64,000 nucleotides of DNA from Rhodospirillales bacterium (GTDB lineage: Bacteria; Pseudomonadota; Alphaproteobacteria; Rhodospirillales; UBA2165): positions 50,704 to 114,703 of the forward strand of contig JAJDXO010000042.1 of NCBI GenBank assembly GCA_022823235.1, in the 5' to 3' direction. Below, piece after piece: positions 28,456 through 36,196 of the stretch. Below the pieces are notes generated by a model. The model saw nothing but the letters and a program-made list of their open reading frames with translations. It did not search any database and had not been told where the DNA came from. The position numbers were made by a program, and so were the translations under genes. Numbering within the stretch: position 1 is the first letter of the stretch; each line of letters starts with the position of its first letter.

Positions 28456-28812
28456 TCAGGCAACCTGTTCCGGTTGCGGCGCCGGTTTGGCCTGCGGGCG
28501 CCGCATCGGCTCGCCCCAGATCTTTTCCAGGTCGTAGAATTCCCTGAACTCCGGGCGGAACAGATGCACGACGACGTCGCCGCCGTCGAGCAATACCCAG
28601 TCGCAGGCGGGTGTCCCCTCAAGGGAGATTCCCTTGACGCCTTCGGATTTGAGTTTTTCCCGGAGGTGCTGGGCCATGGTGTTGACCAAGCGTTGCGAGG
28701 TGCCGGTGGCAATAACCATGTAGTCCGCGAAATCGGTCTTGCCGGCGAGGTCGATGACCACAACGTCCTGCGCCTTGTCGTCATCGAGAGAGGCTTCAAT
28801 CAGCTCCAACAT
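28456..28812 (-). CDS. rsfS: Ribosome silencing factor RsfS
   Basis: Protein of 118 aa from the ATG at 28812 (MLELIEASLDDDKAQDVVVI). It binds ribosomal protein L14 and blocks joining of the subunits when nutrients are short. The motifs TDFADYMVIATGTS, CDWVLLDGGDVVVHLF and FYDLEKIWG are typical. A GTG at 28875, 5 nt from the nadD stop, would add 21 residues; neither start has a clear ribosome binding site. Operon with nadD upstream and rlmH downstream. Confidence 0.9.
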   Translation of the reverse strand: MLELIEASLDDDKAQDVVVIDLAGKTDFADYMVIATGTSQRLVNTMAQHLREKLKSEGVKGISLEGTPACDWVLLDGGDVVVHLFRPEFREFYDLEKIWGEPMRRPQAKPAPQPEQVA

Positions 28813-28880
28813 GTTATCGGGAGTGGGAAGCTCAACTTTGCGGTCGGTTATGGCAATCTTCTCCTTTGCTTGCACGACAA

Positions 28881-29474
28881 CTAAGTCTGCGGCCGGTCCG
28901 CTTCCTCCTCGGCGCGGATGCGGGTAGCCGATACCGCGTCGGGCCGGGTGCGCAGGAAAACCCACGCGGGCGGCTTCATGAGAGCCAAGCTCGAGGCCCG
29001 GATACCGCTTACCCGATAGCGGGCGAAGCGGCGGGCCGCCCTTCCGGACAACGCACGTCTAGAATATGTAGGCCTGGGAAAAATCGCAATGGGGATGGCG
29101 CGAAACAGCGCGCGCCAGCGTTTCCACTTGGGAAACTGCACGAGATTGTCCGCGCCCATCAGCCACACAAACCGGTCTCCGGCGAATCGCTCCCCCAGCG
29201 CGGCAATCGTGTCGATGGTGTAGCGGGTTCCCAATTCCTTCTCGATATCGCTGACGATGATCCGGGGATGATCGGCGATCTCGGCCGCGTGCTTCAGGCG
29301 GCGGTCATAGCCGGCGAGGCCGTCGGCGGACTTCAAAGGGTTTTGCGGCGACACCAGCCACCACACCTCGTCGAGGTCCAAACGGTCCAGGGCTTCGAGA
29401 CTGATCTGACGGTGACCATGATGGGCGGGGTTGAACGAGCCGCCAAGCAATCCGATGCAGCGGGGACGAGCCAA
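28881..29474 (-). CDS. nadD: Nicotinate-nucleotide adenylyltransferase
   Basis: A 197-aa nucleotidyltransferase making NaAD from nicotinate mononucleotide and ATP. The nucleotide-binding motif is GGSFNPAHHGH; WWLVSPQNPLK, WLMGADNLVQFPKWKRW and the C-terminal SATRIR segment match the family. The start is a TTG (29474) with AGGAAAG about 10 nt upstream; no ATG is available near the required N terminus. It follows proA by 14 nt. Confidence 0.92.
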   Translation of the reverse strand: MARPRCIGLLGGSFNPAHHGHRQISLEALDRLDLDEVWWLVSPQNPLKSADGLAGYDRRLKHAAEIADHPRIIVSDIEKELGTRYTIDTIAALGERFAGDRFVWLMGADNLVQFPKWKRWRALFRAIPIAIFPRPTYSRRALSGRAARRFARYRVSGIRASSLALMKPPAWVFLRTRPDAVSATRIRAEEEADRPQT

Positions 29475-29488
29475 CAGCGCGGACTTTC

Positions 29489-30760
29489 CTAGGGCCGTAC
29501 CTGGCCGCTGCCGCGCACCACGTACTTGAAGGTGGTGAGCTGCTCGAGGCCGACCGGCCCGCGCGCGTGCATCTTGCCGGTGGCGATGCCGATCTCGGCG
29601 CCCATGCCGAACTCGCCGCCGTCGGCGAACTGGGTCGAGGCGTTGTGGAGCGCGATGGCGCTGTTGACGCCGGTCAGGAACCGGTCGGCGGCCGCGGCAT
29701 CCTCGGTGACGATGGCGTCGGTGTGTTCGGTGCCGTGGCGGTTCACGTGCTCGATGGCCTCGTCGACGCCGGAGACCTGTTTCACCGCAACGATGCTGTC
29801 GAGATATTCCGTATCCCAGTCCGCTTCGGTGGCGGGAATTACCCGGCTGTCCAGCTTCCGGGTGTCGGCGTCACCGCGAACTTCGCAACCGGCATCGAAC
29901 AGGGCGTCCAAAATGTGCGGCAGATGATTGGGCGCGGCCGTCCGGTCGATCAGCACCGTCTCCGTCGCGCCGCAAATGCTGACCCGCCGCATTTTTCCGT
30001 TAACCACGATATCCCGGGCCATATCGGGCTGCGCGCCCTCGTTCACATAAATGTGGCAGTTGCCTTCCAGGTGCGAAAATACCGGCACCCGCGCCTCGTC
30101 CATGACCCTTTGCACGAGGCTCTTGCCGCCCCGGGGCACGATCACGTCGATGGATTCCACCATTGTCAGCATCTCGCCGACGGCCGCCCGATCGGTGGTC
30201 GGGACCATCTGAATGCACCCTTCCGGCAGGTTGGCCATGCGCAGCCCATCCTGCATGGAGGCAAGGATGGCGCCCGACGAGTGGTAGCTTTCCGATCCGC
30301 CCCGCAGGATCGAGGCGTTGCCCGATTTGAGGCAAAGCCCGCCGGCATCCGCCGTCACATTGGGCCGCGCCTCATAAATGATGCCGATGACGCCGAGCGG
30401 CGTGCGGACCCGTTCGATATGAAGACCGTTGGGACGATCCCATTCGGCGATCCTGGTGCCCACCGGATCTTCGAGGCCGGCGATGTCCTCGAGGCCCTTG
30501 GCCATCCCCTCGATCCGGTCGTCGTCGAGTTTCAGCCGGTCGAGGAGCGCCGCGGTCAGGCCCTTCTTCTCGCCCCCCGCCATGTCGAGGTCGTTGGCGG
30601 CTTTGAGATCGGCCGCCTTGTCGCGGATGCTCGCGGCCGCTTCGCGCAAGGCCCGGTCCTTGGCGTCGGTGGAGGCGGTGAACAAATCCCGCGCCGCCGC
30701 CTTGGCGGCATCGCCGATTTGACGCATCAGGGCAGGAATGTCTGTTGTCGCTTCGGTCAT
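29489..30760 (-). CDS. proA: Gamma-glutamyl phosphate reductase
   Basis: NADPH-dependent reductase of 423 aa, the second step from glutamate to proline. It belongs to the aldehyde dehydrogenase superfamily; the catalytic Cys lies in [15 protein letters not shown], and [12 protein letters not shown] and [11 protein letters not shown] are ProA hallmarks. It is 14 nt behind proB. proC, the third step, lies separately at 62330-63127, so the window holds the complete glutamate-to-proline route. Confidence 0.95.
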   Translation of the reverse strand: MTEATTDIPALMRQIGDAAKAAARDLFTASTDAKDRALREAAASIRDKAADLKAANDLDMAGGEKKGLTAALLDRLKLDDDRIEGMAKGLEDIAGLEDPVGTRIAEWDRPNGLHIERVRTPLGVIGIIYEARPNVTADAGGLCLKSGNASILRGGSESYHSSGAILASMQDGLRMANLPEGCIQMVPTTDRAAVGEMLTMVESIDVIVPRGGKSLVQRVMDEARVPVFSHLEGNCHIYVNEGAQPDMARDIVVNGKMRRVSICGATETVLIDRTAAPNHLPHILDALFDAGCEVRGDADTRKLDSRVIPATEADWDTEYLDSIVAVKQVSGVDEAIEHVNRHGTEHTDAIVTEDAAAADRFLTGVNSAIALHNASTQFADGGEFGMGAEIGIATGKMHARGPVGLEQLTTFKYVVRGSGQVRP

Positions 30761-30774
30761 GGGTCCGTTCCGAG

Positions 30775-31899
30775 CTATCCGACCACCAGATCATCCCGGT
30801 GGATCATCTCGTCGCGGCCACGGTAGCCGAGACGTGCCTCTATTTCACGGCTTTTGTGTCCGGCGATCAGCCGTGCATCGTCGGACGAATAGGCGCTCAA
30901 ACCCCGTCCGAGGTCGGTGCCGTCCTGAGCCCGGACGGCCACCGGATCGCCCCGTTGGAAATCCCCTTCCACCGACGTGACCCCGGCGGGCAACAGGCTG
31001 CGGCCCGATTTCAGCGCGTTGACGGCGCCGTCATCGACGATCAGCGCCCCGACGGGCTGCAGCGCCCCGGCGATCCAGCGCTTGCGTTCGGATTGGGGTG
31101 TGCCGCTTGGGCGGAACCAGGTGCAGGTGGCGCCGTCCTCGAGCGCCGACAGGGGGTTGAGGCCGCGGCCCTTGGTGATGGCCATGGCGCAGCCCGCCGC
31201 CAGTGATTGCTTGGCGGCCGCCAGTTTCGTTACCATGCCGCCGGAACTATCCGACGACGATGCCTCACCCGCCATGGCGTCGATCTCGGCGGTCATTTCC
31301 GTCACCTCGGGCACCAATCGGGCCCCGCTATCCTTGGCGGGGTCCGACGTGTACAGGCCATCGATGTCCGACAGCAGGATCAATGCATCCGCGCTGATCA
31401 TGGCCGCCACGCGGGCCGCCAGCCGGTCGTTGTCGCCGAAACGAATCTCGTCGGTGGCGACACTGTCGTTCTCGTTGATCAGGGGGACGGCGCCGATGCC
31501 CAGCAATGTGGTCAGGGTGTTGCGGGCATTGAGGTAGCGCCGCCGGTTTTCACTGTCGTCGAGGGTGAGCAGGATCTGCGCGACGGTGAGGTCATGCCGT
31601 CCCAGCGCCTCCTGATAGGCGTGGGCGAGGCGTACCATCCCCGCGGCGGCGGCGGCCTGTTTCTGCTCGAGCGCCAGATCACCGGTCTTGAATTCGAGAT
31701 AACGCCGTCCAAGGGCAATGGCGCCGGACGACACGATGACGATTTCACGGCCTCCTCCGGCCCACGAAGCCACGTCATCGGCCAGGGAATCCAGCCACTG
31801 CCGATGAAGGGTGCCGTTCTCGGGATCGACCAGCAGGACCGAACCGATCTTGACCACAATCCGCTTGGCGCCGCCGAGAATTTCACCGGTCGCGCTCAT
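30775..31899 (-). CDS. proB: Glutamate 5-kinase (with PUA domain)
   Basis: A 374-aa amino-acid kinase that phosphorylates glutamate at the gamma position, the regulated first step of proline synthesis. The N-terminal part has [11 protein letters not shown] and [29 protein letters not shown] and [13 protein letters not shown] form the nucleotide and substrate sites. The C-terminal about 90 residues ([20 protein letters not shown] and after) are the PUA domain. Its ATG overlaps the obgE stop as ATGA, so translation is coupled. Confidence 0.95.
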   Translation of the reverse strand: MSATGEILGGAKRIVVKIGSVLLVDPENGTLHRQWLDSLADDVASWAGGGREIVIVSSGAIALGRRYLEFKTGDLALEQKQAAAAAGMVRLAHAYQEALGRHDLTVAQILLTLDDSENRRRYLNARNTLTTLLGIGAVPLINENDSVATDEIRFGDNDRLAARVAAMISADALILLSDIDGLYTSDPAKDSGARLVPEVTEMTAEIDAMAGEASSSDSSGGMVTKLAAAKQSLAAGCAMAITKGRGLNPLSALEDGATCTWFRPSGTPQSERKRWIAGALQPVGALIVDDGAVNALKSGRSLLPAGVTSVEGDFQRGDPVAVRAQDGTDLGRGLSAYSSDDARLIAGHKSREIEARLGYRGRDEMIHRDDLVVG

Positions 31900-32912
31900 T
31901 CGGCCGCCTCCGCTTCCGAGGCGCGCACCTCGGCGATCACTTCACGCAGTTTGCGGAGCGTTTCCGGCACGCCGAGGGATGACGCGCTGGAGAGCGCGAC
32001 GACCTCCCCCCCGCAATGGTCGGTCAGGGCGCCCACCCGCTCCGCCATGGCGTCCTCGTCCAGGGCGTCGCATTTGGAGAGAGCAACCAACTCCCGCTTA
32101 TCGCCCAGGCCGGCCCCATAAGCCGCCAATTCTTCCCGCACCATGTCGTAGTTTTGGCAAAATGCCTCGTCGGTGCCGTCGACCAGATGCAGCAGGACGC
32201 CACAGCGTTCAATGTGACCGAGAAACCGGTCGCCCAATCCGGCGCCCCCGTGGGCGCCTTCGATCAGGCCGGGGATATCGGCGATCACCATCTCGGCATC
32301 ATCCGCATAAGCAACGCCCAGATTGGGGTGGATGGTGGTAAAGGGATAATCGGCGATCTTGGGCCGCGCCCGGGTGACGGTGGCCAGAAAGGTCGATTTG
32401 CCCGCATTGGGCCGCCCCACCAGTCCGGCGTCGGCAATCAGCTTCAACCGCAGCCATATCCAGCGCTCCTCGCCCGGGTAGCCGTCATCGGCCCGCCGGG
32501 GCGCTTGGTGGGTGGACGACTTGAAACGGGTATTGCCGCGTCCGCCGTCGCCGCCCTTGGCGAGTACGATGGATTGCCCGGCCTCCGTCAGGTCGGCGAA
32601 CACCGTTTCCCGGTCCTCATCCAGAATCTCGGTGCCGACGGGAACCTTGAGCACCCGGTCCTCGCCGGATCTGCCGGCGCGGTTCTTGCCCATGCCGTGG
32701 GCGCCGGGCCGGGCCTTGAAGTGCTGCTGGTACCTGAAGTCGATCAACGTGTTCAGATCGGCCACGCATTCGGCAATGACGTCGCCGCCCCGGCCGCCGT
32801 CGCCCCCGTCGGGACCGCCGAACTCCACATACTTCTCGCGGCGAAAGCTGACGCAGCCGGCGCCGCCGTCACCGCTCCTTATGTAGACTTTCGCTTCGTC
32901 GAGGAATTTCAC
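31896..32912 (-). CDS. obgE: Obg GTPase (ribosome assembly)
   Basis: GTPase of 338 aa with an N-terminal glycine-rich Obg fold ([19 protein letters not shown], then repeated GG motifs) and a G domain: G1 [10 protein letters not shown]2 region YPFTTIHP, G3 [17 protein letters not shown]4 LSKCD. It helps 50S subunit maturation and links it to the stringent response. The strongly acidic C-terminal extension of some Obg proteins is short here. It starts 40 nt after an intrinsic terminator that follows rpmA. Confidence 0.95.
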   Translation of the reverse strand: MKFLDEAKVYIRSGDGGAGCVSFRREKYVEFGGPDGGDGGRGGDVIAECVADLNTLIDFRYQQHFKARPGAHGMGKNRAGRSGEDRVLKVPVGTEILDEDRETVFADLTEAGQSIVLAKGGDGGRGNTRFKSSTHQAPRRADDGYPGEERWIWLRLKLIADAGLVGRPNAGKSTFLATVTRARPKIADYPFTTIHPNLGVAYADDAEMVIADIPGLIEGAHGGAGLGDRFLGHIERCGVLLHLVDGTDEAFCQNYDMVREELAAYGAGLGDKRELVALSKCDALDEDAMAERVGALTDHCGGEVVALSSASSLGVPETLRKLREVIAEVRASEAEAAE

Positions 32913-32951
32913 CGATCCGATCCTGTTGGGCCATGCCAGCCCGGGTGCGTC

Positions 32952-32981
32952 AAAAAAGGGGAATGGCCGGCCATTCCCCTT
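32952..32981 (-). terminator. Rho-independent terminator after rplU-rpmA
   Basis: On the minus strand a perfect 22-bp palindrome (arms GGGGAATGGCC and GGCCATTCCCC, 32958-32979) is followed by six T residues. This is a textbook intrinsic terminator between rpmA and obgE. Only about 40 nt separate it from the obgE start, so obgE must rely on read-through or a promoter overlapping this spot. Confidence 0.88.
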
Positions 32982-33006
32982 CGGTTCGGAACGGTCGGCC
33001 GGCTAT

Positions 33007-33264
33007 TTAGCTGGCCGGCTCCACCGCCACGTAGACCCGGTCGGACTTCCTGCGCCGGAACGCCACCTTGCCGTCGGTCAATGCGAACAAGGTGTGGTCG
33101 CGGCCCATGCCGACATTGTCTCCGGGGTGATACTTGGTGCCCCGTTGGCGGACGATGATGTTGCCGGCGATGACCGCCTCGCCGCCGTATTTCTTGATGC
33201 CGAGGCGCCGGCCGGCGGAGTCGCGGCCGTTGCGGGAGCTGCCGCCTGCTTTCTTATGTGCCAT
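33007..33264 (-). CDS. rpmA: Ribosomal protein bL27
   Basis: An 85-aa protein of the large subunit, reaching the peptidyl-transferase centre with its N terminus. [20 protein letters not shown] and the following GVKK-like segment ([11 protein letters not shown]) are diagnostic, and no cleavable N-terminal extension is present. It lies 20 nt after rplU and is followed by an intrinsic terminator. Confidence 0.97.
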   Translation of the reverse strand: MAHKKAGGSSRNGRDSAGRRLGIKKYGGEAVIAGNIIVRQRGTKYHPGDNVGMGRDHTLFALTDGKVAFRRRKSDRVYVAVEPAS

Positions 33265-33284
33265 CTCGAATGCTCCTGGGAATC

Positions 33285-33935
33285 CTAGTCGTCTTTCTTC
33301 GCGGGCGCCTTTTTCGCAGCCGGCTTCTTGGCTGCGGGCTTCTTCGCCGTGCTCGACTTGGCGGCTGCCGCCTTGGCCGCGGGCTTCTTGGCCGCCGTGG
33401 ATTTCGCTGCCGGCTTCTTCGCGGCGGTCGATTTCGCCGCTGCGGGCTTCTTGGCTGCCGGTTTGGCCTGGGCCTTCTTGGCCGCGGGCTTGGCTTTGGC
33501 TTCGGCTTCGGCTTCGGCCTCCGCGGCCTTTGGCGCTTCCTTCCCGGCGGGCTTAGCGGCCTTCTTGGCGGCCGGCTTCGTGGCGGGCTTCTTCGCCGCT
33601 TGGCTACCCCCCTTGGACCCTTGGCCGTTGATCCCGGTGATCTTCAGGACCGTCTGAAGCTGGCGGTGGCCCTTGGTCCGGCGGTAGCCCTGACGACGCT
33701 TTTTCTTGAATACCGTGATCTTGTCGCCGCGGCCCTGCTCGACCACTTCGCCGGTCACCGTCGCGTCGGCGATCATCGGCGTGCCGACGGCCGGCGCCTT
33801 GCCGTCCTCGCCCAGCATCAGCACGCTGTCGAAGGTGACGGCCGAGCCCTCATCGGCGGTCAGTTTCTCGACCACGATGATGTCGCCGGGCGTCACCCGA
33901 TACTGCTTCCCGCCGGTCTTGATGACTGCGAACAT
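33285..33935 (-). CDS. rplU: Ribosomal protein bL21 with long Lys/Ala-rich tail
   Basis: Residues 1-103 are a normal bL21 ([14 protein letters not shown] to [19 protein letters not shown] and LKITGI). Residues 104-216 form a low-complexity tail made almost only of Ala, Lys, Pro, Ser, Thr and Glu, with repeated units such as [10 protein letters not shown] and an acidic EAEAEAEA patch. The total of 216 aa is about twice the usual length. Short tails of this kind are known in alphaproteobacterial L21; this one is long and resembles histone H1 C termini. First gene of the rplU-rpmA unit. Confidence 0.95.
   Translation of the reverse strand: MFAVIKTGGKQYRVTPGDIIVVEKLTADEGSAVTFDSVLMLGEDGKAPAVGTPMIADATVTGEVVEQGRGDKITVFKKKRRQGYRRTKGHRQLQTVLKITGINGQGSKGGSQAAKKPATKPAAKKAAKPAGKEAPKAAEAEAEAEAKAKPAAKKAQAKPAAKKPAAAKSTAAKKPAAKSTAAKKPAAKAAAAKSSTAKKPAAKKPAAKKAPAKKDD
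33288..33626 (-). repeat. Low-complexity Lys/Ala repeat coding for the L21 tail
   Basis: The 3' half of rplU consists of imperfect short repeats coding for [12 protein letters not shown] units; on the plus strand it shows as recurring GGCTTCTTGGC-type blocks. Copy number may vary among strains because such repeats slip. Confidence 0.8.
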
Positions 33936-34109
33936 CGTCTTTGTAATCCATATGAATTGGACGCCCCCGGCAGGCGCCGAAGGCCGCGGAAACTACCGCC
34001 CGGACGCCACCCTGTCAAATGGTTTAGGGGCGCGGTTTCAGGCGTTTCCTGGCGGCCGCCAATTTGCCCTTTCGGATCGGGGCGAAATCCATTAACACTC
34101 CCGCTCCCA

Positions 34110-34198
34110 GGTGAGGTGCCGGAGCGGTCGAACGGGGCGGTCTCGAAAACCGTTGTGCCTTATGGGTACCGTGGGTTCGAATCCCACCCTCACCGCCA
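34110..34198 (+). tRNA. tRNA-Ser (anticodon CGA)
   Basis: An 89-nt gene with encoded CCA (34196-34198). The acceptor stem GGTGAGG (34110-34116) pairs with CCTCACC (34188-34194); the anticodon loop CTCGAAA gives anticodon CGA, reading UCG. A long variable arm, as required for serine, and the T-arm GGGTTCGAATCCC are present. The terminal GCCA also forms the outer arm of the palindrome that follows directly. Confidence 0.96.
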
Positions 34199-34225
34199 GC
34201 CTTCGCTCTTCGAGCTACGGCTGGC
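34195..34225. repeat. REP-like palindrome A, fused to tRNA-Ser 3' end
   Basis: Outer arms GCCAGCC and GGCTGGC (7 bp) enclose inner arms GCTC and GAGC with 3-nt mismatched flanks (TTC/TAC). The first four bases are the last four of the tRNA gene. The core TCGCT...AGCTACG (34203-34219) is the inverse of the core in copies B and C. It may also act as transcription terminator for the tRNA. Confidence 0.8.
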
Positions 34226-34237
34226 TTACGCTAGTTA

Positions 34238-34265
34238 GCCTGACGTAGCTTGATTAGAGCGAGGC
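34238..34265. repeat. REP-like palindrome B
   Basis: Outer arms GCCT and AGGC with a core CGTAGCT...AGCGA (34244-34262). The core matches copy C in the same orientation and copy A in the inverted one. Its loop is longer and the outer stem weaker than in A and C. Confidence 0.65.
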
Positions 34266-34266
34266 T

Positions 34267-34294
34267 GCCCTCCGTAGCTTTAGCGATGGAGGGC
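34267..34294. repeat. REP-like palindrome C, upstream of the GIY-YIG gene
   Basis: Outer arms GCCCTCC and GGAGGGC (7 bp), inner arms GCT and AGC, with 3-nt flanks GTA/GAT. This is the same two-level layout as copy A, in the opposite orientation; the core is CGTAGCTTTAGCGA (34273-34286). It ends 18 nt before the nuclease start codon and 4 nt before its ribosome binding site, so it would lie in the mRNA leader. Confidence 0.8.
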
Positions 34295-34312
34295 TGGTGG
34301 AGGAACAACGCG

Positions 34313-34555
34313 ATGTTCTACGTCTACCTCATCAGGAGCGAGGCCAATCCGGAACAGCGTTACGTCGGATACACCACTGATCTCAAGAGCCGAATTGCGA
34401 CCCATAATGCCGGTGGATCAATCCACACTGCCAAGTATATTCCGTGGAAGCTGGTGAGCTATCACGCTTTTGCCGACAAACGCAAAGCGCAGGAGTTCGA
34501 GTACTACCTCAAATCCGGTTCGGGAATAGCCTTCGCCAAGAAACGGTTCTGGTAA
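34313..34555 (+). CDS. Small GIY-YIG endonuclease-domain protein
   Basis: An 80-aa single-domain protein. The two signature tripeptide regions are FYVYLIRS and RYVGYTTDLKSR, followed by HN in IATHNAGG and the metal-binding Glu in QEFEYYLKSGSG. The TGGAGG ribosome binding site (34298-34303) supports ATG 34313 over the upstream in-frame start at 34250. Stand-alone proteins of this type are nicking or structure-specific nucleases of unclear role, often multicopy in alphaproteobacteria. Base composition is lower in GC than its neighbours. It follows tRNA-Ser and three palindromes. Confidence 0.88.
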   Translation: MFYVYLIRSEANPEQRYVGYTTDLKSRIATHNAGGSIHTAKYIPWKLVSYHAFADKRKAQEFEYYLKSGSGIAFAKKRFW

Positions 34556-34574
34556 TCCTCCGGCCTTCAGTCGG

Positions 34575-34611
34575 CCGAAGCCGACTTTCGGACGGCGCAG
34601 GCCGGCTTCGG
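34575..34611. repeat. Inverted repeat downstream of the GIY-YIG gene
   Basis: Perfect 9-bp arms CCGAAGCCG (34575-34583) and CGGCTTCGG (34603-34611) with a 19-nt loop lie in the 69-nt gap between the nuclease gene and the convergent secreted-protein gene. It could be a bidirectional terminator or the right boundary of the repeat cluster. No T-tract follows. Confidence 0.6.
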
Positions 34612-34624
34612 GCGGCAGGCCGCC

Positions 34625-35173
34625 TTACGGCGTAACGAGTTCCCAACGGGAAAGCCTGGCATCCGCCGTATCGCAATCGTCCACAAACAGGGTTCGCCAG
34701 CGATCGGCGCTCGAATAGGTAGCTGCCGAGACGGCCCCGACCGCGAGGCACAGGTTGGAATTCCTGAGGATCAGCCTGCCGTCGGCTTTCAGCTCGAAAC
34801 GCTGAAAATTGGCCGCGTTGAAGAAGATGGACGAGGCGCCGCAATCGGCGAGCATCGCGGCGGCGCCCGGCAGGGCGCCCCGGTTCACGCCGGCGATGGT
34901 CACGCACTTGTCGGGCGCCGGAAACCGGATATGGCCTTCCGGCGTAAACACGACGGCCGCGTCCGGCGGCAGCCCGACCTTGCAATTGTGGGCGAACAGC
35001 GGGATATCCGTGCGCAGATTGCCGGGTGTGCCCGGAATGTCGATGCAGTACCCGTCCCGAGGCCGGTCGAGACGGTCGATGAGGCGCAGATGCTGCTCCG
35101 AGGCGGCGGCGCCCGCCGATGCAACCATGACCAACGCCGCGATGGTAAACCCGGCGAGATTTCCCGTACTCAC
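34625..35173 (-). CDS. Secreted beta-trefoil (ricin-type)-like protein
   Basis: A 182-aa protein with a Sec signal peptide (residues 1-24, ending AAAS). The mature part has six cysteines and motifs reminiscent of ricin-type lectin repeats: CIDIPG, KCVTIAG, LCLAVGA and a terminal LSRWELV in the place of a QxW motif. A carbohydrate-binding or structural periplasmic role is possible, but I do not recognise a named family. The start is GTG, with GAGGAG 9 nt upstream. It is 53 nt after the dioxygenase gene on the same strand. Confidence 0.65.
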   Translation of the reverse strand: MSTGNLAGFTIAALVMVASAGAAASEQHLRLIDRLDRPRDGYCIDIPGTPGNLRTDIPLFAHNCKVGLPPDAAVVFTPEGHIRFPAPDKCVTIAGVNRGALPGAAAMLADCGASSIFFNAANFQRFELKADGRLILRNSNLCLAVGAVSAATYSSADRWRTLFVDDCDTADARLSRWELVTP

Positions 35174-35226
35174 TTGCTTCCACTCCTCTTTTCCGCGGTC
35201 GCGGATTTGGACGCCAAGCGCCCGGC

Positions 35227-36150
35227 TCAGGGATTATCGGGCCTCGCGGCGGCGGTCTTCCCGCCGATGGCGGCGGCACCGGTCCGTGACGGTTTCTCCA
35301 GCTCCAGCACCACCATCCGGTGCATGACCCGGGTTTGTCCGGGGTAGTCGTTCATCGCGTAGTGCATGGAGCAGCGATTGTCCCAGATACCCAGCATGTC
35401 CACCCGCCATCTGTTGCGGAAGGTGAATTCGGGGCGCACCGCGTGGGCATAGAGGTAATCCAATATGGGTTTGCTCTCTTCCTCCGTCATTCCTTCCAGG
35501 CGCAGCGTGAAGCCGGGGTTGACGTAGAGCACCTTGCGGCCCGAATCCGGATGCACCCGGATCACCGGATGGATGACCTCGCTGTCATAATTGTCCCGGT
35601 AGGCGATGGTATCGGCATCCACCTTGGTGACACCGGTCTTGGCTTCCTCGAGGGCGACATTCCGTTTGTAGGTCTCGGGAAATCCGTGGACGGCGTTCAT
35701 GCCGCCGAGCATCTCCTTCATGCCGTCCGACAGGGCCTCGTAGGCCATGTACATGTTGGTGAACAGCGTATCGCCGCCGCGGGTCGGGATTTCGCGGGCA
35801 TAGAGCGAATTGGCCAGTGACGGCCGGGGCAGGTTGGTGAAGTCCATGTGCCAGAGATTGCCGAAGACATGGCTTTCCTCGGGCTTCTTGCGAAGCTCAT
35901 GGACCTCCGGCGCGCCCTCCAGCGGCTTCATGTAGGGGTGGGGCAGGGGCTCACCGAAGCGGGCGACGAACCGGCTCATGGTTTCCGGGGTCAGCCGCTG
36001 GTCCGGGAAGAAGATCGCCAGATGATCGGTGAACGCCTGGTGGATGGCGTCGAACGTCCGGTTGTCCAGGTCGCCCGACAGGTCGCATCCCGAAACCAGG
36101 GCGCCCATGGAGCCGGCCAGCGGTGTCACTTCGATATTGGATTGCGCCAT
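35227..36150 (-). CDS. TauD/TfdA-family 2-oxoglutarate dioxygenase
   Basis: Fe(II)/2-oxoglutarate-dependent oxygenase of 307 aa. The iron ligands are His101 and Asp103 in WHMDFT, and a distal His in WDNRCSMHYAMNDY, with the 2-oxoglutarate-binding Arg in TRVMHR. TRGGDTLFTNMYMAYEAL and the overall length match TauD-like enzymes. These attack sulfonates, aryloxyacids or related small molecules; no sulfonate transporter adjoins, so the substrate is not assigned. Confidence 0.88.
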   Translation of the reverse strand: MAQSNIEVTPLAGSMGALVSGCDLSGDLDNRTFDAIHQAFTDHLAIFFPDQRLTPETMSRFVARFGEPLPHPYMKPLEGAPEVHELRKKPEESHVFGNLWHMDFTNLPRPSLANSLYAREIPTRGGDTLFTNMYMAYEALSDGMKEMLGGMNAVHGFPETYKRNVALEEAKTGVTKVDADTIAYRDNYDSEVIHPVIRVHPDSGRKVLYVNPGFTLRLEGMTEEESKPILDYLYAHAVRPEFTFRNRWRVDMLGIWDNRCSMHYAMNDYPGQTRVMHRMVVLELEKPSRTGAAAIGGKTAAARPDNP

Positions 36151-36196
36151 GGTCCCCTCCCCTGCGGGAGAGTTTAGCGAGGCGGGTTCATCGGGA

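Noticed and set aside
33285..33630. CRISPR or minisatellite array
   Set aside because: The repeats are short, imperfect, in frame and code for the L21 tail; no spacers of constant length.
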